DNA of 64,000 bases, from contig HG738139.1 in assembly GCA_000499405.2 (NCBI GenBank), positions 5,046,616 through 5,110,615 of the forward strand. The letters run 5' to 3'. Position 1 is the first letter of the stretch, and each line of letters starts with the position of its first letter. The position numbers and the translations under genes are program-made. Under the pieces are notes generated by a model. That model had not been told where the DNA came from and made no database searches. It saw nothing but the letters and a program-made list of their open reading frames with translations. This document shows, in pieces, positions 41,106 to 54,974 of this stretch. The stretch is from Onchocerca volvulus (lineage: Eukaryota > Nematoda > Chromadorea > Rhabditida > Onchocercidae).

Positions 41106-44100
41106 TTAGCTAACATCGAATATTGCAGGAAATCAGCAAGCAAAACGAGATAGGACACTGCTGTCTGTTAATAAATAATTGAATTAATAATAATTGAGGA
41201 ATTCCATTTCCGTTTACATCATGCAATTGTGTTACTTTCAAACACTGATTGCAGTTTCGAAAAAACTGACGTGAACCATCGTATCGACTAACGCTTGTTT
41301 GAAAAATATAAAAATATTTAACTGAAAATTTAAATGTAAATTAAACTTGGATCAATGTTATTTGCATCAATTGATCAAGAATTATTCATTGATTTATGTC
41401 TAAAAATCTTTGATTTGAAACAAATTAATTTTATTAGTTTATTTTTCCAAACAGCTAATTATCATGAGATCCATCTCTAGGATTACTTTTGGAGAAAACT
41501 GAAATTGACAGAGATAATTATATCATTTTGCAAAAACAAAAAATTAAGCGATTACTTAGCTTTTATCTGAAAGAGAAAAAATGAAAAGATTGCCATTGGT
41601 AATGTGGAAACTAAATTTTTCAAATTTTTAACTAAATTTGCAATGAGATATTCCTTCTTCAAATCAATGAATTTTAAGAATGTTTTTAAAATTAACCTTT
41701 CTTTTCTCGTCCTTTTAAGCTATTCCCTCCTCATTTTTTCCAATCTTATTTGCTTTAATGGAATAGACGAAACGATAACCTAATGGAAATGAATGACCAC
41801 TGAATTCTTTGTTTTCTTGTCATGCTTCATAATCGTTTTTCAATTTGCTTGCTTGCCTCCAACATTGCATTTCACTTTTTAATTTTTTGGAAATTTCTTT
41901 TGTCGATTTCATTTTTCTTCTTTTCTTCATTCTTGTCAACCTAAAGTGTCTTTTGAATTCTGGAAATTCGAATTGTTTTCTCTAGTAGAGAGATGTATTA
42001 GGCTATTCAGAAGTTTTTCTAATATATTATGAATTGCTTAATTATACATTTTTGTCACTTTATGTTTATTTATCTCGTATTTCTCTGGTTGTTTTAATTT
42101 ATTCTCTTCTATTCGTTCAAAAATTTAAAATATTTAAAAAGACAATATAATTTATTCTATGCATTGCCGCCTTTGCCACTAATAGCTTTCTTAATTAGCA
42201 ATAATTAGACATTTTATGGAATTCAATACTTTAAGCAGAAGGATAATGAAAGAAAATAATCCGAAGTGCTTGAGATTCAAGTTTGTAAAGCAATTTATAG
42301 TATTTTATATATTCGAAAAAATCAAACTCATTCCTAGTCAGTCAGCTGATAGTAACATGATAACAATTCAATATGACAACCACAATCGAATAAATAAACT
42401 TAAAACTTCGAAAAGTTCTAGGAAATTTAAGAAAATTATTTCACGAGATTATTAATTAAGATATACAGCATTACTGGAAGAAATTTAGTAAAAGATTGCT
42501 ATTTGTTTTATTTGTAATCATTAAGATAAAAATTCCATTGCACTCTTCATTCAACATACACAATTTTAGAAAACTTATTTTTTCATTACATTCTTATCAT
42601 TATTATGATATAACAATACAAAATCAAAATGATTCATTTTATTGATTGTTTTGAAATTACAATATATTGGTGATATATTTTTAAATTGTGCCCAAATTTT
42701 TAAAAAATTTTCAATAATGCTTTAATTATTTGAATTTTTATTTAAAGAATGATTTTCAAAATTCTTTTGTCTGAAAATGTAAATGTTATCAAGAATTACT
42801 GTGTTGCTAAATTAGATTTATTAAATCGTTACGATAAGAACGATTTAGTGAAAATAATTTTAAAAATATTAGAAAGTATTGTACGTCAAAATGAATATTG
42901 CAGAATTTTGATGATTTATGTCAAATTTTGCATTCCATGTTCTATTCCTATCTTCTGATATTCTGTCCTGATAATTTTGACTTTTATCGTTCAAGCTTAT
43001 TATCGATCTTTAATCGATTGAAACTAACAAATAACTGAAGTCAAACTTTTATTATTTATTTAATAATTATCGCTAAGTGCTTCTTTCTTTTTAACAGATG
43101 TCTTAGTTGTGTTCACTTCTTCGTTCTGTTATTATTGATAGCACATTTCTGCATGAAAAGGTTGGAATAAATTTGTATGAAACATTTATAATAGGAAAGG
43201 TTGATGGGAAAAAGCTCCTAATTGATGTAAATTTTCTTTGATGACAATTTTTTCAACGATATTTCTCATATTGATTGCATATGAAGGCATTTTTGTCGAG
43301 AATTATAGTGGAAAAGAATGGAGAAAAGATTATTCCACAAAATTGTATCCATTTTCAGAGATGGTTGAAAGGGTTTTCATCAGGTTTAAGGAATACAATC
43401 AATGATACATTGTATTCAATTGTAATAAATACGGGAATTTAGTACTTCAATTTAGTTAAAAAAATTTTTTAATTAAAAAATTAATAAGCTTCTAATAAAA
43501 ATTGACTAACAAATCCAGTAACATATGGTTAATTAGTCCTAAATTGCTCAATTGTATTATGTTTTCTCTAGGCTTCAACATTCATTTCATCTATTTCTCA
43601 AAAAAAAAGTTCCATTTATTCTTCAGAAAAAAAAAATTCCCTCTTTTTTTCTTATATTTCCTAGAAGCTTATTAATTTGAAATTTAGGATATTTAATAAT
43701 ATTTTTAAAATGATTAGAAAAATCATAAAAGTTTTGAGATAAAGAAAAAAAAAAGGGAATAAATTTGATTCATCATCTATTACAGCATAAATTTTCGAAA
43801 TTTCTTTCATTGTTCTAAGAGGAAAGAATGATTATTAGAGAAAATAGAAGAATGAATTAACAAATATATTTGAATATTCATGTTTTATCCTTTTGATTAA
43901 ACTTTTCTTTTTTTGTAATAAATATTTTCTATTAATAACATCCAAACATTTTGTTGTTATTAAATCCGTCGTCGTTACCGAAATAACTAACAAAATTTCT
44001 ATGAATGATAATTAATTCATTTAAAATATTAACTAGAGAGAAAGAGATAAGTAACTTTTGTTCATATTGTTTACCTCTTATTTCTAACTTCATTTTTTTC

Positions 44101-47100
44101 CATCGAATCAATTTTTCAACTTTGTATACTTTTCAATTCAAATTTTGATTTGAACTTTTTGTTTGTGCATATGTTATTTTCATTATTGCTTCTTTTATAC
44201 GAAACTCTACGCCTCATTTTTGCAAAATTTAAAAAATTTTTAAATTGAGTTCGAATTATTATTCAATTTTGTTCTATTCTCTTTGAACAGAATTGTTCAA
44301 AGATTGTTTCCTTCAAATACTTCTAATACTGCTTTATTTTCAACTGAAACTTTGATTTGACATTATGCACTTTTCCATTCGATTATAGAATTTTGTAAAA
44401 TGAATTTGATGCTTTAATTATACTTAAAATATTCTTTTATTTTTGTTAAATACCTCAATTCCATCCTAAATTTACATTTGACATACCAATCATACTGTAA
44501 CTGCTAATATATCGCGTCGGAACGCTTCGATCTTATTGATGCTATAGTTTACCGAGAGAAATATTGAGACATTAATTTCAGTTTTTGTAGAAAAAAATTT
44601 TGAAAACTAAATACACACATCACTTTCGGCCTTTTGAAATTCAACTTTGATATTTGTAATTGCACATCAATTTCAGAATGTTTTTTTAAAGCTTAAACTG
44701 AATTATTTTTCGGTAAAGATTAAAGCAATTCTTTGGGGCCATGTCCACAAAAAAAGGTAATAAATCATAAAGAAAATATCAAATTTCTAACGAATTGTTT
44801 GTTCAAAATTCTACACAAATTTAAAAAGAAGCAAAAACTTGGAATTTAGCTTTTGTCAGAAAGCTTTTTATTTTTTGTAAACTTTTATACCTCATACAAT
44901 AGGATTTTCAGTCAATTCTATTTCATTCTATAAATTTATCGAAACTTAATAATAATCACTGAAAAACTCAAATTAATTAAATGCTAATTACTGTATGCTT
45001 ACTTTGTAATCATATAAGAATGTAAAACAGATAGATAATTATTAGATTAGTGTAATATTCTTTGATTTTGATCCTTCAATAAGAATTCTCATTTTCCTTT
45101 TTACTTTAATTTCATTTGCAAGTATTGATTTGATCCATCTGTCGAATCATGCCGTAAATTTTTTGTATTCAAAATTAATGAATAAAAGAAGTTCACTGCT
45201 TAATTGAGAAATAATTTGAATGATTGAAGGAAGAGAAAATTTTAATAATTAGAATTACTTTTGTGTTAATTTCCATTATATCAGTAAAAATAGTGTATCG
45301 AAATGCTTTGGACAACAGTATTCATGTTGATTGTTGAAAAGTGCTGAGAAATGAAATGAACATTAGAGTAATGGCAATGGAAGAATAAATTTATTGACTG
45401 ATTTTTTTTTTCTAATTAGATTTCAGTTGGTAGGCTTGAAGCATCTTCAAAATCTATCCATTTATAATAGATTGATTGCCCCACGATAAATTTACTTTTG
45501 CTTGTCTTTCTAGACATTTATCGAATAAATGATAATTCGAAATAATTCTTTTAACTGGAATTACCATCCTTTCTATTGGAAAAAAAAAGGGAAGCGACTA
45601 GTCGGATTGCGACTAAATCAGCCATTTTTTGTGAAATTTTCTTCCTCTAACGGCAAAATATATTACATTACTCATGAATTGCGAAATTAATGATGTTTAT
45701 ATTTTTCGCGAAAAAATGTCGACTTCGATTATGATATGTGTGCCAGATAGAATGGATGGTTCATTACTTTGCTTTGACAACGAAAAACTTTCACCGAAAA
45801 ATTCATTTCTAATAGATTCTTAACACAACTGAAAGGAAAAATTTTTGAATTTTTTTTTTTTTTGGAAAATGCTATGATCGAAGAAGACAATTATAGAAGT
45901 CAATTTAAGTTTAATTATTTAAAGCTTATACAATATCTCACATTTAGACATTCTAATAAGTTAATAATTTCATTTTGATCTATTCCAATTTTAAATAATT
46001 ATTTAAAAGAATGCTGATAATATGATGATTATCTGACTTCCTTGCTGATTTCTAGGCAATTTTATAAACTCAATATATTTATGAATTGGAATACTATTTT
46101 GAGCATAGTATTGTTTAGGCATATTGAAAAAATAAAAATTGGAGGAAATTAAGGAGAAAATTAAAATAAAAAGGAATTAAAAATTTTTAATCATAAAAAT
46201 AATCAATGTGAGTGTAAAATTATTTATTGGCTCTGAATTTATTTAATTTTTAATATAATCATAGAAATATGAATAATAATTGTTTTTAATCTAAAACATT
46301 AACTTTTTTTTATAAAAATAATGGGGGCATTGTGCCTCAATTATATTTTTTGCAAGTGATAAATAATTAATAATTAGTTTTGAGTGTGTGCAATATTGTT
46401 GAATTCAATTATTAGAATGATGAATGTGTAACATTTGATGCATAATCCATTTATTTTCCCTCGAAATATGTCACATTTCTCGAAATATTTCAACTGATAA
46501 GTCGTTCAAAATTTTGTGACAAATTTTATCAAGCATAAAATGAAGCAATTTTAAAAGCTATCAAATGAACTTTCAAACAACTTTATCTGACATTGTTTAT
46601 TTCATGATAATTCATTTTACTAGCACTATTAGCATTCAAATAACAATTAAACGGCAAAAAATTTTAAATTTTATTTTTGCAAAAAAGTCGAAAACTTTTG
46701 GAAAGATTTCAGAATAGAATGGAAGGAAGGAATGAACAGCGAAAAAATTTTATCGCAACCCTTCCTAAATAAATAAAATTTAATCAAAATTTCATTCAAA
46801 TTTCATGCGACACTTTTGTCAGACTATTTCCTGCTAGCTTTACTTATCTGCATATCTTCATCACATTTACCATGATGATCATGCGCATGAATGAAATTAC
46901 AAGATTTGCACTTCCGTTTTGTTCTCATGAATTGACAATGTGAATTACTGCCTCTAATTCAATAGATTGTAATGACTTTCCAAACTAGATCAATTTTTCT
47001 GAATTTCTTTTCCAATTTGGTTAAAAAAAAAAAAAATCTGATCATTGTACATTTTAAAAATTTCATTCAAAAGAAATTTTCGTCTTTGTTTTTTTTTTTT

Positions 47101-47746
47101 GGATTTTAGCAATCTTTTTCAAAGCTTAATAACTGATGAAAAATTGAAATTTCATTTCACTTTTCAACCTGACTCCACTTAATGTTGCACATTAATTATT
47201 CTTTTGTTAAAAGCATTTTCCAAGTATTTGAGAGTCAGTTGTTTTTGCTAGCTGTTAGTTTGTTTCATTTAAAAATTCAAAACGATAAGTTTTGGAAATA
47301 CATTGAACAAATAAACAAATTTTCAGAATAAACAAAATAAGTTTTGTCAATTAAGTAGTGCCATCTGATGGATAAGACATACCATAATATTGTCTTAATT
47401 TATATTTGTCATGCATTAATTTTTATTTTTTTTTTCTTTTTTTTCGATTCAGTTAGTTTCCAAAGATATCTTCAGTATTAACAACATTTTTTGTCTTGAT
47501 TACAACTGAAAATCACAATAGACTGATTGTCCTCCAAGCTTTTGGAAAACTTTTCCCCGTGTTGACAGATGAAAGTGAATTTAAGAGAATGAAATTGTGA
47601 TTCATTTCATAGAGAAATTTGCCTAATGCACGACTAACAATTAGAAATATTGACAAGCATCGAAAAGTGAAAACAATTTTGCGATCTTTTCGGAAAACAA
47701 AAAAAAAAATTGGTGACTTTTACTACGATAGATAGATAAACATTTT

Positions 47747-47800
47747 TTGAAAAAAAAAAAAAAAAAAAGTAAAAAAAAGTAAAAAAAATAGAAAAAAAAC
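47747..47800. repeat. A-rich homopolymer cluster
   Basis: Long A runs separated only by GT, TAG or single bases, probably a decayed poly(A) tract. Confidence 0.8.
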
Positions 47801-48195
47801 ATTCTTAAATTATGACGATAACATGGAACTGATAATTAAAATATTTGTATATTTTTTGATTAAATAATTTTTTTCTTATCATTTCCATAAATTTAAGACT
47901 GTTTTTTTTATTTTTTTACTTTTTTCAAAAATATTTATGCTAATGTAAAACTATTTATTCAGCAATATTCTTTTCAACAACATGTTTGATTTTTAGCAAG
48001 ATTATCAATACGAATATATTAATTCTCGGAAAAAATTATTAATTTCATTGAAAATCGATCGATTATTTTACTTCTTGAAATAAATTCATTTGGAATAAAA
48101 GTAACATTTCTCATTAGCATGATGCATGCTTCATCAAAATGATTATTTCAATTCGACATTTCCAACTCTTTTTGAGATAATATCCAAAGTTGTTT

Positions 48196-48245
48196 GGGTA
48201 AATCAGTAATAAATCTTCTTGGGTAAATCAGTAACAAATCTTCTT
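48196..48245. repeat. Two-copy 25-bp tandem duplication
   Basis: Two consecutive copies of a TTGGGTAAATCAGTAANAAA unit ending TCTTC, differing at about one base, followed by a T run. Confidence 0.8.
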
Positions 48246-51200
48246 TTTTTTTTTTGATAATATTTAATCAAAAATTTAAAGAAAGCATGACTTTTATATT
48301 TGCTTTCTTATCATTTAAATTCATTGATTGCCATTAGCATAAATGATTTATAAGCATTCATTTTGTCCGTGAAATATCAATTGAATTGCTAATTTACTTT
48401 AAAAAATTTCATTTCATTTAAAAATAAAAGAAAAAAAAAGTAAATTGATAGGTTAAGCGAATCTTTTCCGAAAAATACTAAAGTTCTTAAAATATCGCGA
48501 CACTTAGAACTTGAGATGCGAATTTTTTTTTTTTTTAAATTAGAAAAACTATATAATTTGTTCTTGTTATTAATAATTAGCTCTTAAAGATGATAAATAT
48601 ATAAGAAGTTTGTTTGTATGTTATAAACATTATTATAAAAATTATCAAATCATTCAATACAGTAATTAATTCTTTGTCACAAAAATCATTAATTAACAAC
48701 AATTCTGAGATATTTGCAGATTGTTTTTGAATTTTTGGATAAATATTTGTTTTCGTATTCTTTTCTTACTCTCACATAAGATAAATTATCTAATTTTCAA
48801 TCTTCTATGTATTAAATTAAATTGCTAATTCCGTTTAATGAGGAATCTTCTCAATGTCATTTTTGTCAGAAATATTCCTAACGTATTTGTGGTTTCTGAT
48901 AAATTTATGCAAATGAAAGAAATTGAATTATTTACTTGACAAATGGAGAAATTGCTGGGAAAGAAAGGAAATTCTTGGCAATGTTATGTGAGCTAAAAAA
49001 CAAAAAAAAACAAAAAAAAAAAGAAAAAAAATCTCTAAAAACAAATTCATAATTCCATCTATAAAAATATGACGAAAAAACAAAATTAATTACAATCAAT
49101 AAATGAATTTAATATATGCTCAAATATGATTATAAAATAAAATTTTGTTCTGATAAAAATTTTATCAATGATTAATCTTATAAGAAAAAAAATCTTTTTA
49201 TCAAATGTAAAGCTCACAATTAAGATGAAAAATAATTTCAAAAAAATAATTGGAGAAAAATTTTGCTACAATTTTTCGAATTATTCTAATAATAGTGTCA
49301 TCATGTAATTTATTCGTTAAATTTTGAGTGAAAATTTGAAGTAATTCATTTTAAATGCATGATGAAATTGTTGTATGTCAATTAATAATTGAAATTATCG
49401 CAGCTAATCTATAATGAATTTGCAAAACAATAACACTCATCAAGTTTATTTTTTCAACAGCATGCTAAACTTTCCTATTTTGCATTTTTAGGTCTATATT
49501 TGTCTCTGAAATCAGCAAAGTGATTATATTCATGTCAACTAACATTACATCATAGTAAAAATAGCAGCGGAAAGTATTGGAGAGTAATTAAGGAGGCATC
49601 AAAAACAAGTTTGTTTTTTGATTACGGTAAGCTTGAAATCGAAAACTCTTAATTACCAATTCATAAAAAAATTCATTTTACTAATCATTTTAGCTTAAAT
49701 TTTTGAATTTATTATATAAGGCAATATATAACTTAGTACATGTTTACATTTCGTTGTTTTTTGTTTTTATTCTTCAATGCTTTTTTATACGTCACATTAT
49801 AATCTTCATGTTTTTTACACGTCATATTAGAACGTTCACGTGTATAACGCTATTCTCCAGCTTGAGCTTGAAACTTCACACTTTTATTTCGTCGTTGAAT
49901 TTGTCTTGCTACTAATGATTGTTCATCTTATGCTGAATAAAACTCTTTGTTAGTTCAATGCACAATTCAATTTTTTCCATAAACATCAGTCAGTTCACTT
50001 TTTACTTTTCATTTTATCTATCATCAACTCTTAAGAATTCATTTTCTTTGATTTACAACGTGACCGAAATAAATTTCATTAAATTAAGGCATTGCCTGAC
50101 AATATTTTCGATCATTTTTGGCACATTTTAAATGCTAATTGCATTCTAAATGGATGCAAGAAATAGATGAACGTGATCGGATAAATTGATTTACATAATC
50201 ATATAAGTTAAAAAAACTTGAACATATTGCATCATGATATTTTGGATTATATCCAGAAGCCGATTGAAAAGTACATCGAAATTGCTAGTTTAAGCGAAAA
50301 GAAAGATGATTATCTCTTTTAAAATAACGGATGGAAAATTTTCAAACACATAAAATTCCTACTTTGTAATTGGACAAAGGAAATCCACCAGGGATTTTCA
50401 AATGGATTTTTCACATTTTGGATTCCCATCATCCTGCTAGACATTGCAAAAACTAAGTATTAGCAAATCGAGCTAACTGAAAGTACAGATGTGTGCAGAA
50501 TACTTAAACAGTGATAATTTTTATCAACAGGATTACTGTAGCAAGCAGTCAAACTTATTAATCCTCAAGGTCACGTCATTCTCCCCACGTGAATAAGCGT
50601 AAACTTTTTGTTTATTTCTGTACCAATTCCTATAGTAGTTGTTAGTTTATATATATCATTGATAGTACTACTATCATCTTAATTTCTCATTATAAACTAA
50701 ATAATGCTTCTTTACTAACTTTCTCATCCATTTTTTAAATATTTGTTTGAAAAAAATCGTAGAATGCATTTTATTGATTAAAGAGCATATAATTGTTTTT
50801 TCAATAATTTTAGACAATTTAATAAATCATAATAGGCTTGTTATTTAAACTAAAAAGAGTATTTTCGATTTTGAATAATTTATTGAACAGTAGAATCGAA
50901 ATTTAATTAATTTTATTTCGCGAGTTATCTGATGGACCTTGTAAAGTTTCAGGACGACAACAAACTATTCTTATTTGTTAAGAAGTAATGAAGAAATTAT
51001 TGCTTCAGTAATTAGCGCAATAATACAGCCAAATGATCAAAATTAGCATTGAATTAAAGAAAAAAAATGGAGATGTGTTGTTGTGGTTAGATGATATCTT
51101 TGAATAGAATTTATGAAAATGTCAGTAAAAGAGAAGCAATAAATTATAAATTTTGCATCGGATAGATATTATTTACAAATTATGCAGAATATTTTGAATA

Positions 51201-53348
51201 AAAATTTCACTGATTCATATAAAAAAACGAAAAAAATCTTTGCAATCATTAAAAAATTAACAATAAAATTGCAATTCTGACATCTTTTAATAATAATAAT
51301 AATATTTCATTAAAAAATAATGCAGCAATTATTAAAATTACTTGAAGCTTTTAACGCAGTTTTCGGATCATTATAGAATCAAAACGAACAAAGCAAAGAT
51401 TCGAAAAAAAAAAAAAAAAAACAAAATGAAATAAAATTTTAGTTAGAACTTCTAAACCTTTTGGACATTTTAGTCTCTCATTCCTTTGTTTCGGATAAAG
51501 TTATATTTTATCCTGTATCAAAAATATTTTAATTTTTATTTCATTTCTCATATTCAGAAATTCATAATTTTTCATATAATCTTTTATTTAAATTTTTACT
51601 TATTTTTTCTGATCATAGACATTATTACGGAAACAGAATTTTAAGATGATTTACTGTCATCTTATTTAATTGAAATAAGCAGCATTTTCTTCATGTTAGC
51701 CAGCAATCCCTTAGAACCTAAGCACAAATTAACCTTTGACCTAGGCTACTATCAATCATACTTTGGTTATTCAATTCAATGACTAGAATAGTTTAAGTTG
51801 AAATTCCCATACCTTTGCATGTTTGTGTGTTTGTTTATCTTTCTTTTCATTCTTAAGAAAGTGTGAACGAAAAGAATTGTTGTTTGAATTAAAATGCAAG
51901 CAGCTGTTCACTCCCTTCCTTTTCATTTTTTATATTTAAATGAACTTTCTTCCAAAGCATTCTTTTTTATTTCATTTCTTTTATTTTTTAAAAACACAGC
52001 GGATAAATACAAACGTTGTTAGCCAATCATGCAAAATGAGATTAAGAGGTCAAAGATGACGAAAATCTTCGAAACGATAAACTATAAAACACTTCCACTT
52101 AAGGATTTATTAAAAGTTAAGCATCATTGTATCCTTTACGACATTATTCATTACAAATTTAATCTATGCTAAAAATGAAAAGTTTTCAATTTCCATTTTG
52201 CGAAATTCGCATAAATAAATCAATGATTGGAAAATCTAATCCCTTAACTATGCCTTAAAATCAACGATCAAATGAAATCAACAAAAAAGAAGAAAAATAA
52301 AGAAATGCAACAATAAGAAATGTCATTGCTAAATTAAATACAGAAACAATGTAAACAGCGAATACTTCACCTTATTTTCATTTCAAAATTTATTCTTTTT
52401 AAAAAAACAAGAAAGATATCATACGTATACTGTCATTTTGTTCGCAATTTTGATCGTAAATATCAAATTCCAATTGTTTATATAAATATTTTGCTCTCAG
52501 TTTCATTCCAAAACATTAATAATTTTCATCGCAATATATTTGAACAATAACTATTCATTAAGTAAATTGGATGGTTTGATTTGACAGTTTGCACCTAACT
52601 TTTTTCTAAGAAAAATTTCCTAAATTTAAGATGACTTAGTTACATAATTGTTGCCAATCAGAATAAACGATTTATTGATTTGACTAGAAATATATTTTCT
52701 TAAAATTTAAAATAAAAACAAAACAAAAAAAGAAGTAATTTTAAGAAATATAGAATTAACTTGATATCATTCTATCGATTTTTTTATATTCAAAATTGGA
52801 CACTGCCAATTTCATTCCGTATGAATAACGATCATAATGTTTTTTCACTCAACTAATTTTGTTATCAGATTTTAAGAAATTCCATATTGCTTTACATAAA
52901 TGCATGATTAAAAAAGCCTTAAAATGATTTTTCCGAGCAATCATTTGTCTTACAATTATCGGTTATTAACTTTGATGATTTCAACAAAGAAAAAATAAAA
53001 TTGTCGAAAGAAGTAATTTTATTTTCAAAGCTATAAAGACTGATTAGAATTGCAGTCTTTTCTAATTTGATGAAAAGTGTGCCATGCATTTAACAGTCTA
53101 ATATGACTTGAAAAGTCATCTTTTAGAAAATTCATTTCACATATCACTTTTGTGAAAACCGGAAAAACTCAGTGAAATTTCAAAATTGTCAAATTTTTGC
53201 GATAAAATTGAAATCAAAATATCAACGATAATTTGTTGCGCATTTTTTCCTCTTGTTAATACCCATTGTTACTGTTAAAAATGCTTCGCTGATTTATATT
53301 TGCATGTTTTCCTGTGGTTCATTCCATCTTCAGTCATTTTAATCAAAA

Positions 53349-53917
53349 ATTGAAATATGATTATTCTGAAACAAAACAAATAACGTAAGATCTACGAAAT
53401 TGGAACTGATTAATTTAAAAAATCAATTATACTATGCCTACTTCGTTTTTAATTAATCACACTTAATCAATCAATCATACTTTGTTGATTAATCTAAAAA
53501 ATTAATTATTCTCATCAAATTTCATAAATCCATGGATTTTACAATTTTATACATTCATCTTTTTTTTTTCTCGATCGTAATTCATTCATTTAATCTCGAA
53601 ATAGTGGATTAACTGAATCAGTTTTACTACAAATTTCTAACAGAAACAAGTGTATTCAAAAGTTTTTTTCAGCTGCTAGTTGAATAATAAATTATGCTCA
53701 AGTTAGAAGCATTGAAAACAGAAAGGGTTAGTTTTGTATTCATATATGTATATATTTTATACATAATTTATTAACAGAAGTTATTCAGTTAAATATATAT
53801 ATATATGTATATTTGAAATATGAAAATTGAAATCGAAAAATTGAAAAAATTTTGAAACAGAATGAATAATGTAGGATCTAGGAAAGTAGAATTGATTAAT
53901 TTAAAAAATCAATATAG
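53349..53917. repeat. Dispersed direct repeat pair, ~80 bp
   Basis: 53349-53432 and 53837-53917 share an ordered series of blocks: AATTGAAA, TTCTGAAAC or TTTGAAACA, TAACGTAAGATCTACGAAA or its variant, and GATTAATTTAAAAAATCAAT. Divergence is moderate. They may be copies of an unrecognised short interspersed element. Confidence 0.6.
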
Positions 53918-54811
53918 TAATAGGGCTAAATAGGTATATACATATATATGTCTAAAATCAAATTAAACATTCATAAGTGTCTGGGCAAAATCAGCAAAAA
54001 TCTTTTTTTCTCAGCTATTGATTTAATTAAACAAAGTGTTTCTTCCGCATTCTTTTTCAAAATTCTTATTCATTTCAAAATTTTTTTTTTTTTTTAAATA
54101 TTTATTCGTTTTACTGCCTTTTATGACAATTTAATAAATTTCAGTAAAATTTCACAAGTTTGGGGAAAATTTTGGTTAACTTCAAGAAAGTTTTTGGAGT
54201 GACTTGCATCATATGCAATCCATCTATTATGCGAGATGATCGAGCATGCATGCATGAGCACGCCCAATCATGCTATTTATCAAACTTCTATATGACTAGT
54301 TAGCTATTTACAGCTTAATTCGCTAAATCTCAACTACACAATTTTTACGTTTAAAGTTTGCAGAAACTTTTCGATTGATAATCTTTTTAGCGCTTCTTTT
54401 ATTTTTAGCTCAAATAATATTTTACGAAAACAAATTGAGGCATTTTAGCCAATATTATATGGAATTCTATTCCATTTGTCCTAAAATTTTCATCAATTTA
54501 AAACTTTATCATTGAGCATAATGAATCTTTCAAAAATTTAATTTATTTTAGAACAAGAAACAAATTTTTTGCCTCGACAAACGATTATTAAAGTAAAGTT
54601 TAATTTTCGAATAAAACATACATTAGGTATTTTCTTGCGTAATTATGTTTGTCTTTTCTTTCATGGTTTATAAGAAACTACGAGAGAATCATAACGGAGT
54701 AATGATACGATCCGTATCTTAAACTAAAATTTTATAAGTTAAAAAAAAAATTTAATTAATTAATTTACAGGAAATAAAACAACAAACGAATTGTTCATTT
54801 CATATTTGCTT

Positions 54812-54812
<1 letters not shown>

Positions 54813-54853
<41 letters not shown>
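54813..54853. repeat. 41-nt T homopolymer
   Basis: Uninterrupted T run about 120 bp upstream of the receptor start codon. The length is likely to vary between individuals and to be unreliable in assembly. Confidence 0.92.
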
Positions 54854-54857
<4 letters not shown>

Positions 54858-54974
54858 CTGTGACATGTAATTTTTGTGATTTTGAAATTTAAACGAATAA
54901 TATGAAAAGTGAATGATTAGTGATAAGTATTAGACGGGTAAAATATTTCAATCCTACATCAAAACAATCGTAGG

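Larger units (their letters stand above)
39900..54974. other. 15-kb AT-rich gene desert upstream of the receptor
   Basis: No coding exon was recognised on either strand. Frames such as 42749-42958 plus and 49703-49915 plus have no known relatives and no splice context. Contents are a 31-bp tandem array (40982-41105), a 25-bp duplication (48196-48245), a dispersed pair of about 80 bp (53349-53432 and 53837-53917), and long A/T homopolymers. It may contain 5' exons or regulatory DNA of the receptor gene; such large upstream regions are common for neuronal genes, but that is inference. Confidence 0.55.

Noticed and set aside
42749..42958. 69-codon frame considered as a second bacterial insert
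   Set aside because: It is AT-rich with no family signature, unlike the ChpT and PurM fragments, and has no bacterial gene context.
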